Shown piece by piece: positions 8,381 through 17,536 of a DNA stretch of 64,000 nucleotides. Source of the stretch: Xanthomonas citri pv. mangiferaeindicae (GTDB lineage Bacteria > Pseudomonadota > Gammaproteobacteria > Xanthomonadales > Xanthomonadaceae); assembly GCA_002240395.1 (NCBI GenBank), contig CP016836.1:1612001-1676000 (forward strand), read 5' to 3'. How positions within the stretch are numbered: the first letter of the stretch is position 1; each line of letters starts with the position of its first letter. The notes beneath the pieces were generated by a model that ran no database searches, was not told where the DNA came from, and saw only the letters and a list, made by a program, of their open reading frames with translations. The position numbers and the translations under genes were made by a program.

Positions 8381-9502
8381 ATGGCGCAGGGCATGGCACG
8401 CAGGCATCGAGACGTGGCACTGGGTGGGGTGTTGGCGGGGCTGCTCATGGCCTGCGCGGGCGCATACGCTGTGGACACCGCGGCCGAGCCGCGTGTGGAG
8501 ACCGGCACGCTCGCGGGTGCGCCGTACCGGTTCGAGATTCCCCGCGACTGGAATGGCGAGTTGGTGCTGCTGCTGCATGGCTATGAGCCCCGCGGCGTCC
8601 CGCGCGCCGATCCCTGGCCGGCGAACGAGGCCACGCCGGTGTTCCTGGCCCGCGGTTACGCGGTCGCCGAGAGTGGCTATGCCGAGCAGGGCTGGGCGGT
8701 GGCCGCGGCCGTCGACGACAGCGAACGCCTGCGCGCACACCTCGCGACGCGCCATGCGCTGCGGCGCAGCTGGCTGGTCGGGTTCTCGATGGGTGGCCAG
8801 GCCGCGCTCGCGAGCCTGGAGCGCCATGGCGATCGCTACGATGGCGCATTGTCGTTGTGCGGCGCGAACGTGCCGGCCACACGCATGTTCGAGGACGCGC
8901 AGCGGGCGCTGGTCGCATTCGACGTCTTCTTTCCGGAAGCTGGCCTGCCCGGGCGCGGGCTGTCGGATCCAGCCGCGCCGCCGCTTGACGACCTGCCGAG
9001 CGACCAGATCGCGCTGATGCAGGCAATCGGCGCGGCGCTGGCGTCGGACACCGAGGCCGCGGCCGCGCTAGCGACGGCGCTGGAGGTGCCAACCGAAGGT
9101 CTGACCGGCACGCTCGGTCTGTACGCGCTGGTGTTGCGCGAGATGACGGCGCGCACCGGCGGGTTGCCGGTCGACAACCGCGACACGGTCTACGCCGGAT
9201 TCGGCGACGATGCGGCCTTCAACGCCGCCGCGCCGCGCTATCGGGGCGACACCCGCGCGATGGCGCAGCTGGCCCGCGTGGCCGACCTGGACGGGCGCAT
9301 CGAACGGCCGGTGGTGCTGCGCTACAACCAAGACGATCCGACGATCACCGCACGCCTGCAGGGCATCTATCCGGTGCTCGTCCAAGCCGCGGGCCGCAGC
9401 CGCAACCTGACGGTGCTGCCGCCGGCCGGCGAGGGCCATTGCGGGTTTTCGCCCGCGCAGATCGACGAAGCCTTCGATGCGCTGACGAGTACGGTGCGCT
9501 GA
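8381..9502 (+). CDS. Exported alpha/beta hydrolase
   Basis: A serine hydrolase of unknown substrate (373 residues). It has an N-terminal signal with a possible lipobox LMAC about 26 residues in, so it may be a lipoprotein or a plain secreted protein. Motifs seen are the oxyanion-type LLHGYEPRG, nucleophile elbow GFSMGG, and a late EGHCGF that could hold the catalytic His; RYNQDDPTIT may hold the acid. An alternative ATG four codons downstream is equally possible. The gene is followed by a broken beta-lactamase-family fragment, so the neighbourhood is partly eroded. Confidence 0.75.
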   Translation: MAQGMARRHRDVALGGVLAGLLMACAGAYAVDTAAEPRVETGTLAGAPYRFEIPRDWNGELVLLLHGYEPRGVPRADPWPANEATPVFLARGYAVAESGYAEQGWAVAAAVDDSERLRAHLATRHALRRSWLVGFSMGGQAALASLERHGDRYDGALSLCGANVPATRMFEDAQRALVAFDVFFPEAGLPGRGLSDPAAPPLDDLPSDQIALMQAIGAALASDTEAAAALATALEVPTEGLTGTLGLYALVLREMTARTGGLPVDNRDTVYAGFGDDAAFNAAAPRYRGDTRAMAQLARVADLDGRIERPVVLRYNQDDPTITARLQGIYPVLVQAAGRSRNLTVLPPAGEGHCGFSPAQIDEAFDALTSTVR

Positions 9503-9541
9503 TCGCAGGCTGCGGCCCGCTGCGGGCCGCATCGTGAATTC

Positions 9542-9775
9542 ATGGGCTTGGGCTTCTTCGCGACCGATTACGGCGACGGCGTGCCTGCACGCGATTTCCG
9601 CTGGGGACATGGCGGTTCCGCCGATGGCATCTGCACCGATCTCCGCACCTACCCGAAGACGGGAGAAACGGTCATCGTGCTGGCCAACGTCGATGCACCG
9701 CACTGCTATGCAGTCGCAGGCGTTCTGCACGCGCAGTGGGCGGCATCGCGCGTCCCGGTCGCGGTCGATCCCTAG
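9542..9775 (+). pseudogene. Remnant of a beta-lactamase/serine hydrolase family gene (3' end only)
   Basis: The frame encodes 77 residues that match the C-terminal part of class C beta-lactamase-like serine hydrolases: a GLGFFATDYGDG stretch, the FRWGHGGSADG motif (the KTG/HTG-box equivalent, here HGG) and VIVLANVDAP. The rest of the domain, including the SxxK and YxN motifs, is absent. Upstream the frame stays open into the end of the previous hydrolase but shows no family similarity. I read it as a decayed 3' fragment, not a working gene. Confidence 0.65.
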
Positions 9776-9875
9776 ACCGGTCACTGCGCCGTGACAGCGA
9801 TCGCGGAACTGCGGGCGGATGTCGCGTTCTGTCGCGACGCTGCGATCATAGCGCTCTCATCTCAGGTCCTCGACG

Positions 9876-10418
9876 ATGCTCCGATTCCTGTTTGCGCCAC
9901 TCCTGGCGATCGCCGCACTCGCGCCGCTGTCGGCGGTCGCGGCGACGACGGTCGTCTCGCCCGAGCCGCTGCCCGACGACAGCCGGCCGACGGTGTTTCT
10001 GGCTGGCAGCATCGAGATGGGCCGCGCCGGCGATTGGCAACAGCAGGTCCAGGCTGCGCTCGCCGATCTGGACGTGGTGCTGCTCAATCCGCGCCGTGCG
10101 GACTGGAACCCGGCCTGGCGGGTGGAGGCGGACGAGCCGGAGTTCCGGCGCCAGGTGGAATGGGAGCTCCAAGCGCTAGAGCGGGCGGATCTGGTGCTGA
10201 TGTATTTCGCGCCGGGCACGCAGAGTCCGATCACGCTGCTGGAGTTCGGCCTGTACGCGCGCTCGGGCAAGCTGCTGCTGGCAGCGCCAGCGGGTTACTT
10301 CCGCAAGGGCAACCTGGACATCACCGCCGAGCGCTACAGCGTGCCGCGGGTGGAGACGCTGCCAGCGCTGATCGAGGCGGTGCGCGCCCGGCTGGCCGCC
10401 TCGCACTCGGCGCCGTAG
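9876..10418 (+). CDS. Exported nucleoside 2-deoxyribosyltransferase-like protein
   Basis: The product (180 residues) has a signal peptide (hydrophobic FAPLLAIAALAPLSAVAA) followed by a domain that resembles the nucleoside 2-deoxyribosyltransferase-like family. Landmarks are VFLAGSIEMG near the start of the domain, Asp-Trp after it, LLNPRRADWNP, and LLEFGLYA, in which the Glu would be the catalytic residue. Known members act on nucleosides or nucleotides in the cytoplasm, so the signal peptide is unusual. Function is inferred from motifs only. Confidence 0.65.
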   Translation: MLRFLFAPLLAIAALAPLSAVAATTVVSPEPLPDDSRPTVFLAGSIEMGRAGDWQQQVQAALADLDVVLLNPRRADWNPAWRVEADEPEFRRQVEWELQALERADLVLMYFAPGTQSPITLLEFGLYARSGKLLLAAPAGYFRKGNLDITAERYSVPRVETLPALIEAVRARLAASHSAP

Positions 10419-10436
10419 CGCCGGGCGCTGGCCGCG

Positions 10437-11585
10437 TCAGCCCGCTGCGGGCACCGGCGCGTGCTCGGCGACGATGCCGGCGCGGCGGAGGTCGTCCCAG
10501 ACGCCGTCGGGAATCGCCACCGACATCGAGGCGATGTTCTCCTGCACCTGCCGCGCGTTGCGTGCGCCGGGCACGATCGCCGAGACGACCTCGGGCGCAT
10601 TGGCGAACTGCAAGGCCACGGTGCGCAGATCGACGCCATGTGCGCGCACGATCTCCTCCGCCTTCGCGCGCTTCTGCTGGGCATCGGCCGGCACCGGCTG
10701 CGACCCGTACAGATAACGGTCGCGCCCGGTCAGGAAGCCGGCCAGCAGCGGCGAGCCGACGATCACCGAGATATCCTTTTCGGCGAGCTTGGGGAAGGTG
10801 TCGTCGAGTGCACGCTGGTGGTCGAGCAGCGAGTACTGGCAGGCGAGCAGGAAGATATCCGGGTCGGCGACCTCGATCGCCCGCAGCGCCGGGTCGGGCG
10901 TGTTGACGCCCATGCCCCAGGCCTTGATCAGGCCTTCTTCGCGCATCTTCGTCAGCTCGACGAAGGCGCCGGTGCGGGCCTGCTCGAAGTACTCGGTCCA
11001 GCGCTCGCCCATGTCGCCGTTGTCGGGCGAGAGGTCGTGGATCAGCACGATGTCGATCGCGTCGATCCCCAGGCGCTGCAGGCTGTCCTCAATCGAACGG
11101 CGTGTGCCGGTCGCGCTGTAGTCGTAGCGGTAGTCGAACGGCGGCGGGTCCTTCCAGCCGACCTTCGGTGTGTCCTTGGTCGCGGTCAGCAGGCGGCCGA
11201 CCTTGCTGGAGATGACGTACTCGGCGCGCGGCTTCTGTCCCAGCACGTGGCCGAAACGACGCTCGGAGCGGCCGAGGCCGTACCAGGGCGAGGTGTCGAA
11301 CAGGCGCATGCCGCCGTCCCACGCGGCCTCCAGCGTGGCCTGTGCGTCGTCTTCGGTGACGACCGCCCAGTTGTTGCCGAGCGGCGCGCCGCCGAGTCCG
11401 ACGCGCGCGCTCGGACGGTATCTGCGACCGCCTGCGGGATTGGTCGGCAGCGCAGCGGACCGGCGACGACCCTGGGTCGGCAGGACATCGCCGGGCGAGG
11501 TCTGCGCGCTGGCGACCAGCGGTGCGGCGGCGAGGGTGGCGGCGCCAAGCGCGGCGGCGGACAGAAAGCTGCGACGTGAATGCAT
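10437..11585 (-). CDS. Tat-exported aldo/keto reductase
   Basis: An NAD(P)H-dependent oxidoreductase of the aldo/keto reductase superfamily (382 residues), closest in layout to D-threo-aldose/L-fucose dehydrogenase-like members. The N-terminus has a twin-arginine signal (SRRSFLSAAALGAATLAAA). Catalytic-tetrad context is visible: LFDTSPWYGLGRSERRFG (Asp, Tyr), ISSKVG (Lys) and IVLIHDL (His). The Tat signal implies folding with cofactor before export to the periplasm. The ATG at 11585 is chosen because it starts directly at the Tat signal; the frame is open 31 codons upstream. Physiological substrate unknown. Confidence 0.85.
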   Translation of the reverse strand: MHSRRSFLSAAALGAATLAAAPLVASAQTSPGDVLPTQGRRRSAALPTNPAGGRRYRPSARVGLGGAPLGNNWAVVTEDDAQATLEAAWDGGMRLFDTSPWYGLGRSERRFGHVLGQKPRAEYVISSKVGRLLTATKDTPKVGWKDPPPFDYRYDYSATGTRRSIEDSLQRLGIDAIDIVLIHDLSPDNGDMGERWTEYFEQARTGAFVELTKMREEGLIKAWGMGVNTPDPALRAIEVADPDIFLLACQYSLLDHQRALDDTFPKLAEKDISVIVGSPLLAGFLTGRDRYLYGSQPVPADAQQKRAKAEEIVRAHGVDLRTVALQFANAPEVVSAIVPGARNARQVQENIASMSVAIPDGVWDDLRRAGIVAEHAPVPAAG

Positions 11586-11790
11586 GGGAGTCTCCGGCGA
11601 CAGGGGATGGCGACCATCGCGTCCCGACCGTTCGGCCGCCCTGCATCGATGCCCGCGACTGCACACCGTGCCGGTCACGCCGACGAGGCGGCGTGAATCC
11701 GACCGGTACCGCGGCGGCCATGCGTGTCCCGCGCCGTGAACGGCCGCGTCGCCTGCGTATCATGCGTGCTCGATCCGCGGCGCTGACGAC

Positions 11791-12408
11791 ATGGGCTGGA
11801 TGGGCATTTCCGATCTGCCGACCTTCGTGGTCGCGGTGCTCGTGTTCCTCGCGATTCCGGGGCCGGGGACATTCGCGCTGCTGACCGCGACTGCGCGCGG
11901 TGGTATGCGCGGGGGCTATGCGGCGTTCTTCGGTCTGGCGCTCGGCGACCAGGTGCTGCTGTGGTTGGCCGCCGGTGGCGTGGCCGCACTGCTCGCCGCC
12001 AACCCGATGCTGTTTCGCGGCGTGCAATGGCTCGGCGCCGTGTATCTGGTGTGGATCGGTGTGCAGCTGCTGCGCAGGCGCGGCGACGGCGCGGGCAGGG
12101 TCGCGATGGGGAACGGCCACTGGTTCGGCCAGGGCGTGCTGATCACGCTGCTCAATCCCAAAGCCGTGCTGTTCTACATGGCGTTCTTTCCGCTGTTCAT
12201 CGATCCGGCGCAGCACCGCGGCGTGGCGACGTTCGCGGCGATGTCGGGGCTGATCGGCCTGCTCGGCCTGCTGTACTGCTCGCTGCTGATCCTCGCCGGC
12301 CATGCGCTGCGCGCGCACGTCGCCCGCGATCCGCGCATCACCCGCGGGTTGCGACGGATCGCCGGCGCGTGCCTGGTCGGCTTCGGCGTGCGGCTGGCGT
12401 TCAACTGA
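11791..12408 (+). CDS. LysE/RhtB family amino-acid exporter
   Basis: An inner-membrane exporter (205 residues) with about six hydrophobic segments. The family signature near the N-terminus, FLAIPGPGTFALLTATARGG, is present in the usual place (about residues 17-36), as is the central LGDQVLLWLAAGG and LITLLNPKAVLFYMAFFPLF. Family members export lysine, homoserine, threonine or related solutes by proton exchange; which one here cannot be told. A second ATG three codons in is possible. It converges on the S9 peptidase gene. Confidence 0.9.
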   Translation: MGWMGISDLPTFVVAVLVFLAIPGPGTFALLTATARGGMRGGYAAFFGLALGDQVLLWLAAGGVAALLAANPMLFRGVQWLGAVYLVWIGVQLLRRRGDGAGRVAMGNGHWFGQGVLITLLNPKAVLFYMAFFPLFIDPAQHRGVATFAAMSGLIGLLGLLYCSLLILAGHALRAHVARDPRITRGLRRIAGACLVGFGVRLAFN

Positions 12409-12431
12409 CGCAGCCGCGTGGGCTGCGTCAG
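12405..12431. terminator. Bidirectional hairpin between convergent genes
   Basis: A perfect 11-bp stem, CTGACGCAGCC (12405-12415) and GGCTGCGTCAG (12421-12431), with a five-base loop. It includes the stop codon of the LysE gene and ends seven bases before the stop of the convergent S9 peptidase. There is no T-run on either side, so it may act as a stalling or transcript-end-protecting hairpin as well as a terminator. Confidence 0.7.
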
Positions 12432-12437
12432 ATGCGC

Positions 12438-14402
12438 TCAGTGCAGCGTGCGATCGAGCCAGTCGAGCACGCGCTGTTGCAGGTCGATCTCGTGCGCCTG
12501 TTCGTGGAACCAGTGCGGCCCGCGTGGATAGGTGACCAGCTCGACCGGCGTGCCGTTGAAGCGCAGTGCGCGATGGAACATCTGCGCCTGCGACAGCGGC
12601 ACACGCGCATCGGCCTCGCCATGCAGGATCAGCACCGGCACCTGGATGTCGCGCGCATGGTGGACCGGCGACTGCGCGTCGTAGGTCGCGCGCGCTTGCA
12701 GCGGGTCGCCGAAGTAGCCGGGCAGGTAATCGGGCACGTCGTTGGTCAGCGCCGCGCTCGCCAGATCGAGCACGCCGGCGCCGACGATCGCGGTGCGGAA
12801 GCGGTCGCTGCGCGCGACTGCCCAGGCCGACAGATACCCGCCGTAGCTCCAGCCGCCGATCGCGACGCGGGCCGGATCGGCGATGCCGTCGCGCTCGAGC
12901 AGGTCGAGCCCGTCGAGCACGTCCTGCAACGGGCCGTCGCCCCAGTCGCCGCGGGCGAGTTCGGCGAAGGCGTTGCCGTGGCCTTCCGACCCGCGCGGAT
13001 TGGGCAGCAGCACCGCGTAGCCGCGCGCGGCGAGCAGGTGCGCCCATTCGTGCCAGGAGCCTTGCCAGCCCGACCACCACGCCCACGCCGGTCCGCCGTG
13101 GATCTGCACCAGCGTCGGCAGCCGTGTCCTGCCATCCCAGTCGGGCGGGGTGACCAGCAGCGCGCTGATCGCACGGCCATCGCGCGAGGCCGGCCATTCG
13201 AGTTCGCGCACCCGGCCCAGCCGCCAGCCGGCGACCTGCGGATGATGGTCGCTGCGTTGCGCCAGTCGCGTGCCGTCGAACGTCCAGACATTGCCGGGGC
13301 TGTCGTCGCGCAGGCCGAGGTAGGCGACGCGGCCGTTGGCGGCGACGGTGAAGCTGCGATACGGAATCTGCGGCCGCGCGCGTTCGGTCGCGGCACCGGT
13401 CGCCGCGTCCAACTGCACGAATGCGCCGCGCATGCCACGCTGACCTTGCCCGAGCAGCGTTGCATCGTCCTGCCAGCGTGCGAGCCACAGCGTGCCCGAC
13501 CAGTGTGCGCCGAGCGCGATGCGGGTATCGCGACCGAGGTCGTGCACGATCGGTGTGGCGACCATGCCATGCGTGCCCAGGCGCCCATACAGCAGCCGGC
13601 GGCCGTCGGGCGACCACTGCAGCGGATGCGCCGAGGCGTGCGGCTCCAGCGGCGCGCCGATGCGTCCGCTGGCGATATCGAGCAGCACCACCGCCGAGTC
13701 GTACCAGTAGTCGTTGAGCGTGGTGCCCGAGGACGTGCGCAGCGCCAGCGTGCGGCCGTCGGGGGACCACGCCAGGTCGTGGACCTGCAGGCCGACCGGC
13801 GTGAGCACACGCGCTGCGCCATCGGGCAGCGCACGCAGCCACACGCGCGAGAAACGCGTCGGGCGCTCGACGACGACGGCATCGTCCTTGGCCGCCAGGC
13901 GCGCGGCCTCATCGGGCGACGGCGGGTCGGTCTGCAGCCAGGCGAGTTGCGCGCCATCAAACGACAGGTCGAACGCAGTCACATCGGCGACCGATTCGGT
14001 CAGCGGCGTCGCCGCATCGCCGTCGGCGTCGACGCGCCAGACCTGGGTCGGTCCGGTGGCATCGGCGCCCGGCGGTCGACGATCGGACAGGAACAACAAC
14101 TGCCGGCCGTCGCGCGACCAGCGCGGCTGGCGGTCCTGGGCCGCGTCCGGCACGGGCAGGGCGCGTGGCGCGGTGTCGCCGTCGAACGCCACGCGCCACA
14201 GCTGCGTGCGCGGCGCTGCGCCACCGGGCTGCGGCGTGCCGACGGTGTAGGCGATGCGACGCCCGTCGGGCGCGATCTGCGGATCGTCGACGGCCGCCAG
14301 CGCGGCGATGTCTTCGGGGGTCGGCAGGTGGCCGTGCGCAGTGGCGTGCGCGCACGCCACTGCGGGCAACAGCAGCAGGCCCAGAGCCAGGCGGCGGATC
14401 AT
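12438..14402 (-). CDS. S9 family prolyl oligopeptidase/dipeptidyl peptidase-like enzyme
   Basis: A 654-residue exported serine peptidase. It starts with a signal peptide (LALGLLLLPAVACAHA), followed by a WD40-like beta-propeller with repeated WSPDGR/WSRDGR motifs (about residues 40-390) and a C-terminal alpha/beta hydrolase domain. The nucleophile is in GGWSYGGYLSAW, the acid in HGEADARVPLSQA and the His in PRGPHWFHEQ. S9 enzymes cut short peptides, often after proline. The start overlaps the stop of the upstream esterase gene (ATGA), so it is the last gene of a coupled operon with esterase, PaiB, amidase and a TonB receptor. Confidence 0.92.
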   Translation of the reverse strand: MIRRLALGLLLLPAVACAHATAHGHLPTPEDIAALAAVDDPQIAPDGRRIAYTVGTPQPGGAAPRTQLWRVAFDGDTAPRALPVPDAAQDRQPRWSRDGRQLLFLSDRRPPGADATGPTQVWRVDADGDAATPLTESVADVTAFDLSFDGAQLAWLQTDPPSPDEAARLAAKDDAVVVERPTRFSRVWLRALPDGAARVLTPVGLQVHDLAWSPDGRTLALRTSSGTTLNDYWYDSAVVLLDIASGRIGAPLEPHASAHPLQWSPDGRRLLYGRLGTHGMVATPIVHDLGRDTRIALGAHWSGTLWLARWQDDATLLGQGQRGMRGAFVQLDAATGAATERARPQIPYRSFTVAANGRVAYLGLRDDSPGNVWTFDGTRLAQRSDHHPQVAGWRLGRVRELEWPASRDGRAISALLVTPPDWDGRTRLPTLVQIHGGPAWAWWSGWQGSWHEWAHLLAARGYAVLLPNPRGSEGHGNAFAELARGDWGDGPLQDVLDGLDLLERDGIADPARVAIGGWSYGGYLSAWAVARSDRFRTAIVGAGVLDLASAALTNDVPDYLPGYFGDPLQARATYDAQSPVHHARDIQVPVLILHGEADARVPLSQAQMFHRALRFNGTPVELVTYPRGPHWFHEQAHEIDLQQRVLDWLDRTLH

Positions 14403-15379
14403 GCGCCTGCTCCGATAGATGCCAGCCGCGCGCGCAGCCAGCCGGCGCCGCGCGCCAGTGCATCGCGGGCGATGTCGGACACCGACATCGCCTCCAGGAA
14501 GCTGTGCGGCGCGCCGGCATAGGCTTGCGTGTCGACCTCGACACCGCTCGCACGCAGGCGCGCCGCCATCGCCGCGTTCTGCGCGGCAAGCACGTCGCGT
14601 TCGCCCCACAGCAGCAGCGTCGGCGGCAGGGCGTGCAGTGCGGCATGCGCGGGCACGGCCAGGGGATCGCGGCAGCGGTCGGCCGCTGCGCCGAGGTAGG
14701 CGCGCCAGTAGTCGGCCATCTCGTCGGCGCTGAGCATGGCATCGGCGGCGCCGAGCGTTGCCGCCGAGTCGGCATCGATCGCGGTATCGAACGCGCCGTA
14801 GTGCAGCAGCAAGCCGGCCAGCCCGGTCTGCCCATCCAAGTCGCGCAACTGCAGCGCGGTGGCCAGTGCGAGGTTGGCGCCGGCCGAGTCGCCGCCGATC
14901 GCCAGCCGTGTGGCATCGAGGCTGAAGTCGTCGGCGCGCGCGCGCAACGCACGCACCGCGTCCACACATTGCCGCAGTGCGGTCGGATAGGGATGCTCGG
15001 GCGCGAGCGCATAATCGATGCCGACCACGACGATGCCCGCGCGCGCGGCGAGTTCGCGCATCAGCCGGTCGTGGGTGTCGAGGCTGAAGAGACACCAGCC
15101 GCCGCCGTGCACGTAGACCAGCGCCGGGGCCGGTTCGCTCGCGCCCGCCGGACGGTAGACGCGCAGGTCGAAGGCGCCCGCCGCGCTGTCGATGCGATGC
15201 ATCGTGGTCTGCGCCATCGGCGGCCCGCCCGCGCGCCACGGCGTCCGCACGGTCTCGGCGATCGCACGCCGCTGCGGCCAGTCGAGCGTACGGCCGCCGG
15301 CCAGACGGGCGCCTTCGCTGCAGATCGCGGTCACGAAGCCGCGCAGCATCGGATCCAGCGCGTCGGGCGCTGCGCTCAT
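14399..15379 (-). CDS. HSL-family alpha/beta hydrolase (esterase)
   Basis: A 326-residue hydrolase of the hormone-sensitive-lipase family. It shows the oxyanion motif YVHGGGWCLFS, the nucleophile in IGGDSAGAN, an acid in WGERDVLAAQ and a His in YAGAPHSFLEAM. There is no signal peptide, so it is probably cytoplasmic. Family members hydrolyse short-chain or aryl esters and some amides. It overlaps the PaiB gene upstream by four bases and the S9 peptidase gene downstream by four bases, indicating translational coupling. Confidence 0.9.
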   Translation of the reverse strand: MSAAPDALDPMLRGFVTAICSEGARLAGGRTLDWPQRRAIAETVRTPWRAGGPPMAQTTMHRIDSAAGAFDLRVYRPAGASEPAPALVYVHGGGWCLFSLDTHDRLMRELAARAGIVVVGIDYALAPEHPYPTALRQCVDAVRALRARADDFSLDATRLAIGGDSAGANLALATALQLRDLDGQTGLAGLLLHYGAFDTAIDADSAATLGAADAMLSADEMADYWRAYLGAAADRCRDPLAVPAHAALHALPPTLLLWGERDVLAAQNAAMAARLRASGVEVDTQAYAGAPHSFLEAMSVSDIARDALARGAGWLRARLASIGAGA

Positions 15380-16008
15380 GCGTCGCGGTCCGCGGCGAAG
15401 TCGCGCATCCAGTCCACCAGCGCGTGTTCGCCGCCGCGTGTGAGGCCGGCCAGCAGCTGCGCGAAGTCGTGCGGCGCCTCGTCCTGTCCGAGCTTGAACG
15501 TGGCGCGGGTGGCGACGATGTGGCCGCGGATCGCGGTGACCCCGCTCGCCAGGCGCGCGTAGCGTTCGCCCATCTCCTGCATCGACCACGCGTTCGGGCG
15601 GCCCGCTTCCATCGATGTCACCAGCGCATCGAGTTCGTCGGCGATGTCGGCTTCGCGGTCGCTGCAGGTGACCTCCAGCGTGAACGCAGCCGCGGCATAG
15701 TTCCAGCTCGGCGCCTGGGTGCGGTCGTCGAGCCAGCTCGGCGAAACGTAGGCGTGCGGGCCGATGACCAGCGCGTGGGCCAGCGGGTCGCGCCGCAGGC
15801 GCGCCACGTGCGGATTGCGCCGTGCCAGGTGCCCGCGCAGCGCGATCAGCTGGCCTTGGTCGTCGCATTCCACGCGCAGCGGCAGCGGCGTGAACGCAGC
15901 ATCGTCGCCCCCGGCCGAGACCAACCAGGCAAAGGGTTGCACCTGGATCAGGCGCACGATGTCGCCGTCGTGGCGGGGCGCATAGCGGGTGTCGCGGGCA
16001 TGACCCAT
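15376..16008 (-). CDS. PaiB-family FMN-binding protein
   Basis: A 210-residue protein of the PaiB/FMN-binding split-barrel family, described in Bacillus as a negative transcriptional regulator of protease and sporulation genes. Landmarks are FAWLVSAGG, LRGHLARRNPH, YVSPSWL and VPTWNY-like APSWNYAAA, and the C-terminal MEAGRPNAWSMQEMGERY region. In this operon, between amidase and esterase, it could be a small flavoenzyme or a regulator; the sequence does not decide. It shares one base with the amidase stop and overlaps the esterase start by four. Confidence 0.88.
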   Translation of the reverse strand: MGHARDTRYAPRHDGDIVRLIQVQPFAWLVSAGGDDAAFTPLPLRVECDDQGQLIALRGHLARRNPHVARLRRDPLAHALVIGPHAYVSPSWLDDRTQAPSWNYAAAAFTLEVTCSDREADIADELDALVTSMEAGRPNAWSMQEMGERYARLASGVTAIRGHIVATRATFKLGQDEAPHDFAQLLAGLTRGGEHALVDWMRDFAADRDA

Positions 16009-17462
16009 CAGCGTGTGTCCTCATGGTTGGCCACCGATGTCGGTGGCCAGCGATCTTGCCAGGGGGCGGCTGCTTCCAGTTCGTAGGCCAGCGCCAGCAG
16101 CAGCGCCTCCTGGCCGCGGTCGGCGGCGAACTGCACCCCGATCGGCAGGCCGCTCGGGTCCTGCGCCAGCGGCAGCGAGATCGCGGGCGTGCCGGCGAGG
16201 TTCTGCAGCGGTGTGTAGGCGATCCATTCGAACATCGCGGGCCACAGCGCGGCGAAGTCGCGGTCGGGCGCCAGCGTGCCCAGCGTCGGCGGCGGTGTGC
16301 GCAGGGTCGGGCACAGCAGCACATCGTAATGGGCGTGGAAGCGCGAGAAGACATCGGGCAGCGCGGCCACCGTGGTCCAGGCGCGTTCGAGCTCGGCGAC
16401 GCCGCAGTGCGTCTCGTGCCAGTGCGCCAGGCCCAAGGTCCACGGCTCGAGCGCACGCTCGGCGAACGCGGCGCCGCCCTGGGCGGTCGCCAGTTCGACC
16501 GCGTCCACGCCCAGGCGCGACCACAAGGTGTGCAGCGCCGCCCAGACCGCGTGACCGTCCAGCGGCCAGGTCACCGCCTCGACCGCATGGCCCAGCGATG
16601 CGCACAGCTGCGCGGCCGACTGCGTCGCTGCCGCGACCTCGGGGTCGGGCGCCAGACCCGGCAGCGATTCGAGCACCAGGCCGATGCGCAGCCGCCGCGG
16701 ATCCTGCGCGGTCACCGGCAGTGGCCGGTCGGGATGCGCGGTGGCGAAGGCCCAGGCGGTGTCGCGGACGCTGCGCGACATCAGACTGTCGGCGACGATC
16801 AGATCTTCGATCGCATGGCGGCCGCGCACCGGCACGCAGGCGCCGCGTCCGGGCTTGAGCCCGACGACGCCGCAGGCCGAGGCCGGAATGCGGATCGAGC
16901 CCGCGCCGTCGCTGCCGTGCGCCAGCGGCACGATGCCGGCTGCGAGTGCGGCACCGGCCCCGCCGCTGGAGCCGCCGGGCGAATGCGCACGCGACCACGG
17001 GTTGCGCGTGACCGGGCCGAGCAGCGGTTCGGTCGAGCCCATCAGGCCGAACTCGGGCATCGCACTCTTGCCGATCGCCACCAGGCCCTCGGCGTCGAAG
17101 CGCTGCACGAACGGCGGTGCCTCGGTCGCCGGTTCGCTGCTGCGGCTGCGCGAACCACCGCGCGTGGGCATGCCCGGCACGCGCAGCGAATCCTTCGCCA
17201 GCCATGGCACGCCAGCCAGCGGCGCGGCCGGGTCCGGACCTGCGGCATCGAGTGCGCGGGCGCGTTGCCGCGCGGCGTCGAAAGCCTGGTAACTCAACGC
17301 GCCGAGCGCGGGATCGAGCAGTTGTGCGCGGACGATCGCCGCTTCGGTGAGTTCAAGCGCGGACACCGCGCCACTGCTGCGCAGCGCCGCCTGTGCGTGC
17401 GCGTCGAGCCGGCCCAGCGCCAGTGCATCGGCGCGTCCGGCCGGGGAATCGAATGACGTCAT
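16008..17462 (-). CDS. Amidase-signature family hydrolase
   Basis: A 484-residue amidase of the Ser-cisSer-Lys class. The catalytic Lys is in PWLAKDSLRV, the cis-Ser in SPGGSSGGAGAALAAG, and the nucleophile loop is GSDGAGSIRIPA, where the usual GSDGGGS has Ala for one Gly. No signal peptide is seen, so it acts in the cytoplasm. Family members hydrolyse amides from aryl and alkyl amides to peptide-like substrates. It is the second gene after the TonB receptor (74-base gap) and is coupled to PaiB downstream. Confidence 0.92.
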   Translation of the reverse strand: MTSFDSPAGRADALALGRLDAHAQAALRSSGAVSALELTEAAIVRAQLLDPALGALSYQAFDAARQRARALDAAGPDPAAPLAGVPWLAKDSLRVPGMPTRGGSRSRSSEPATEAPPFVQRFDAEGLVAIGKSAMPEFGLMGSTEPLLGPVTRNPWSRAHSPGGSSGGAGAALAAGIVPLAHGSDGAGSIRIPASACGVVGLKPGRGACVPVRGRHAIEDLIVADSLMSRSVRDTAWAFATAHPDRPLPVTAQDPRRLRIGLVLESLPGLAPDPEVAAATQSAAQLCASLGHAVEAVTWPLDGHAVWAALHTLWSRLGVDAVELATAQGGAAFAERALEPWTLGLAHWHETHCGVAELERAWTTVAALPDVFSRFHAHYDVLLCPTLRTPPPTLGTLAPDRDFAALWPAMFEWIAYTPLQNLAGTPAISLPLAQDPSGLPIGVQFAADRGQEALLLALAYELEAAAPWQDRWPPTSVANHEDTR

Positions 17463-17536
17463 GGACTCGTGGATCTCCTCTCGCGCCGTCCCCGGCGTTG
17501 GCCGGCAAGGCCGGCGTGGTGAACTGCGGCGCGGCG

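Noticed and set aside
11586..11790. Small ORF between the aldo/keto reductase and LysE genes
   Set aside because: Frames here are Arg-rich and lack ribosome sites; I see only a divergent promoter region.
11961..14522. 853-residue plus-strand frame across LysE and the S9 peptidase
   Set aside because: It is out of frame with LysE and antisense to an S9 peptidase with complete catalytic motifs.
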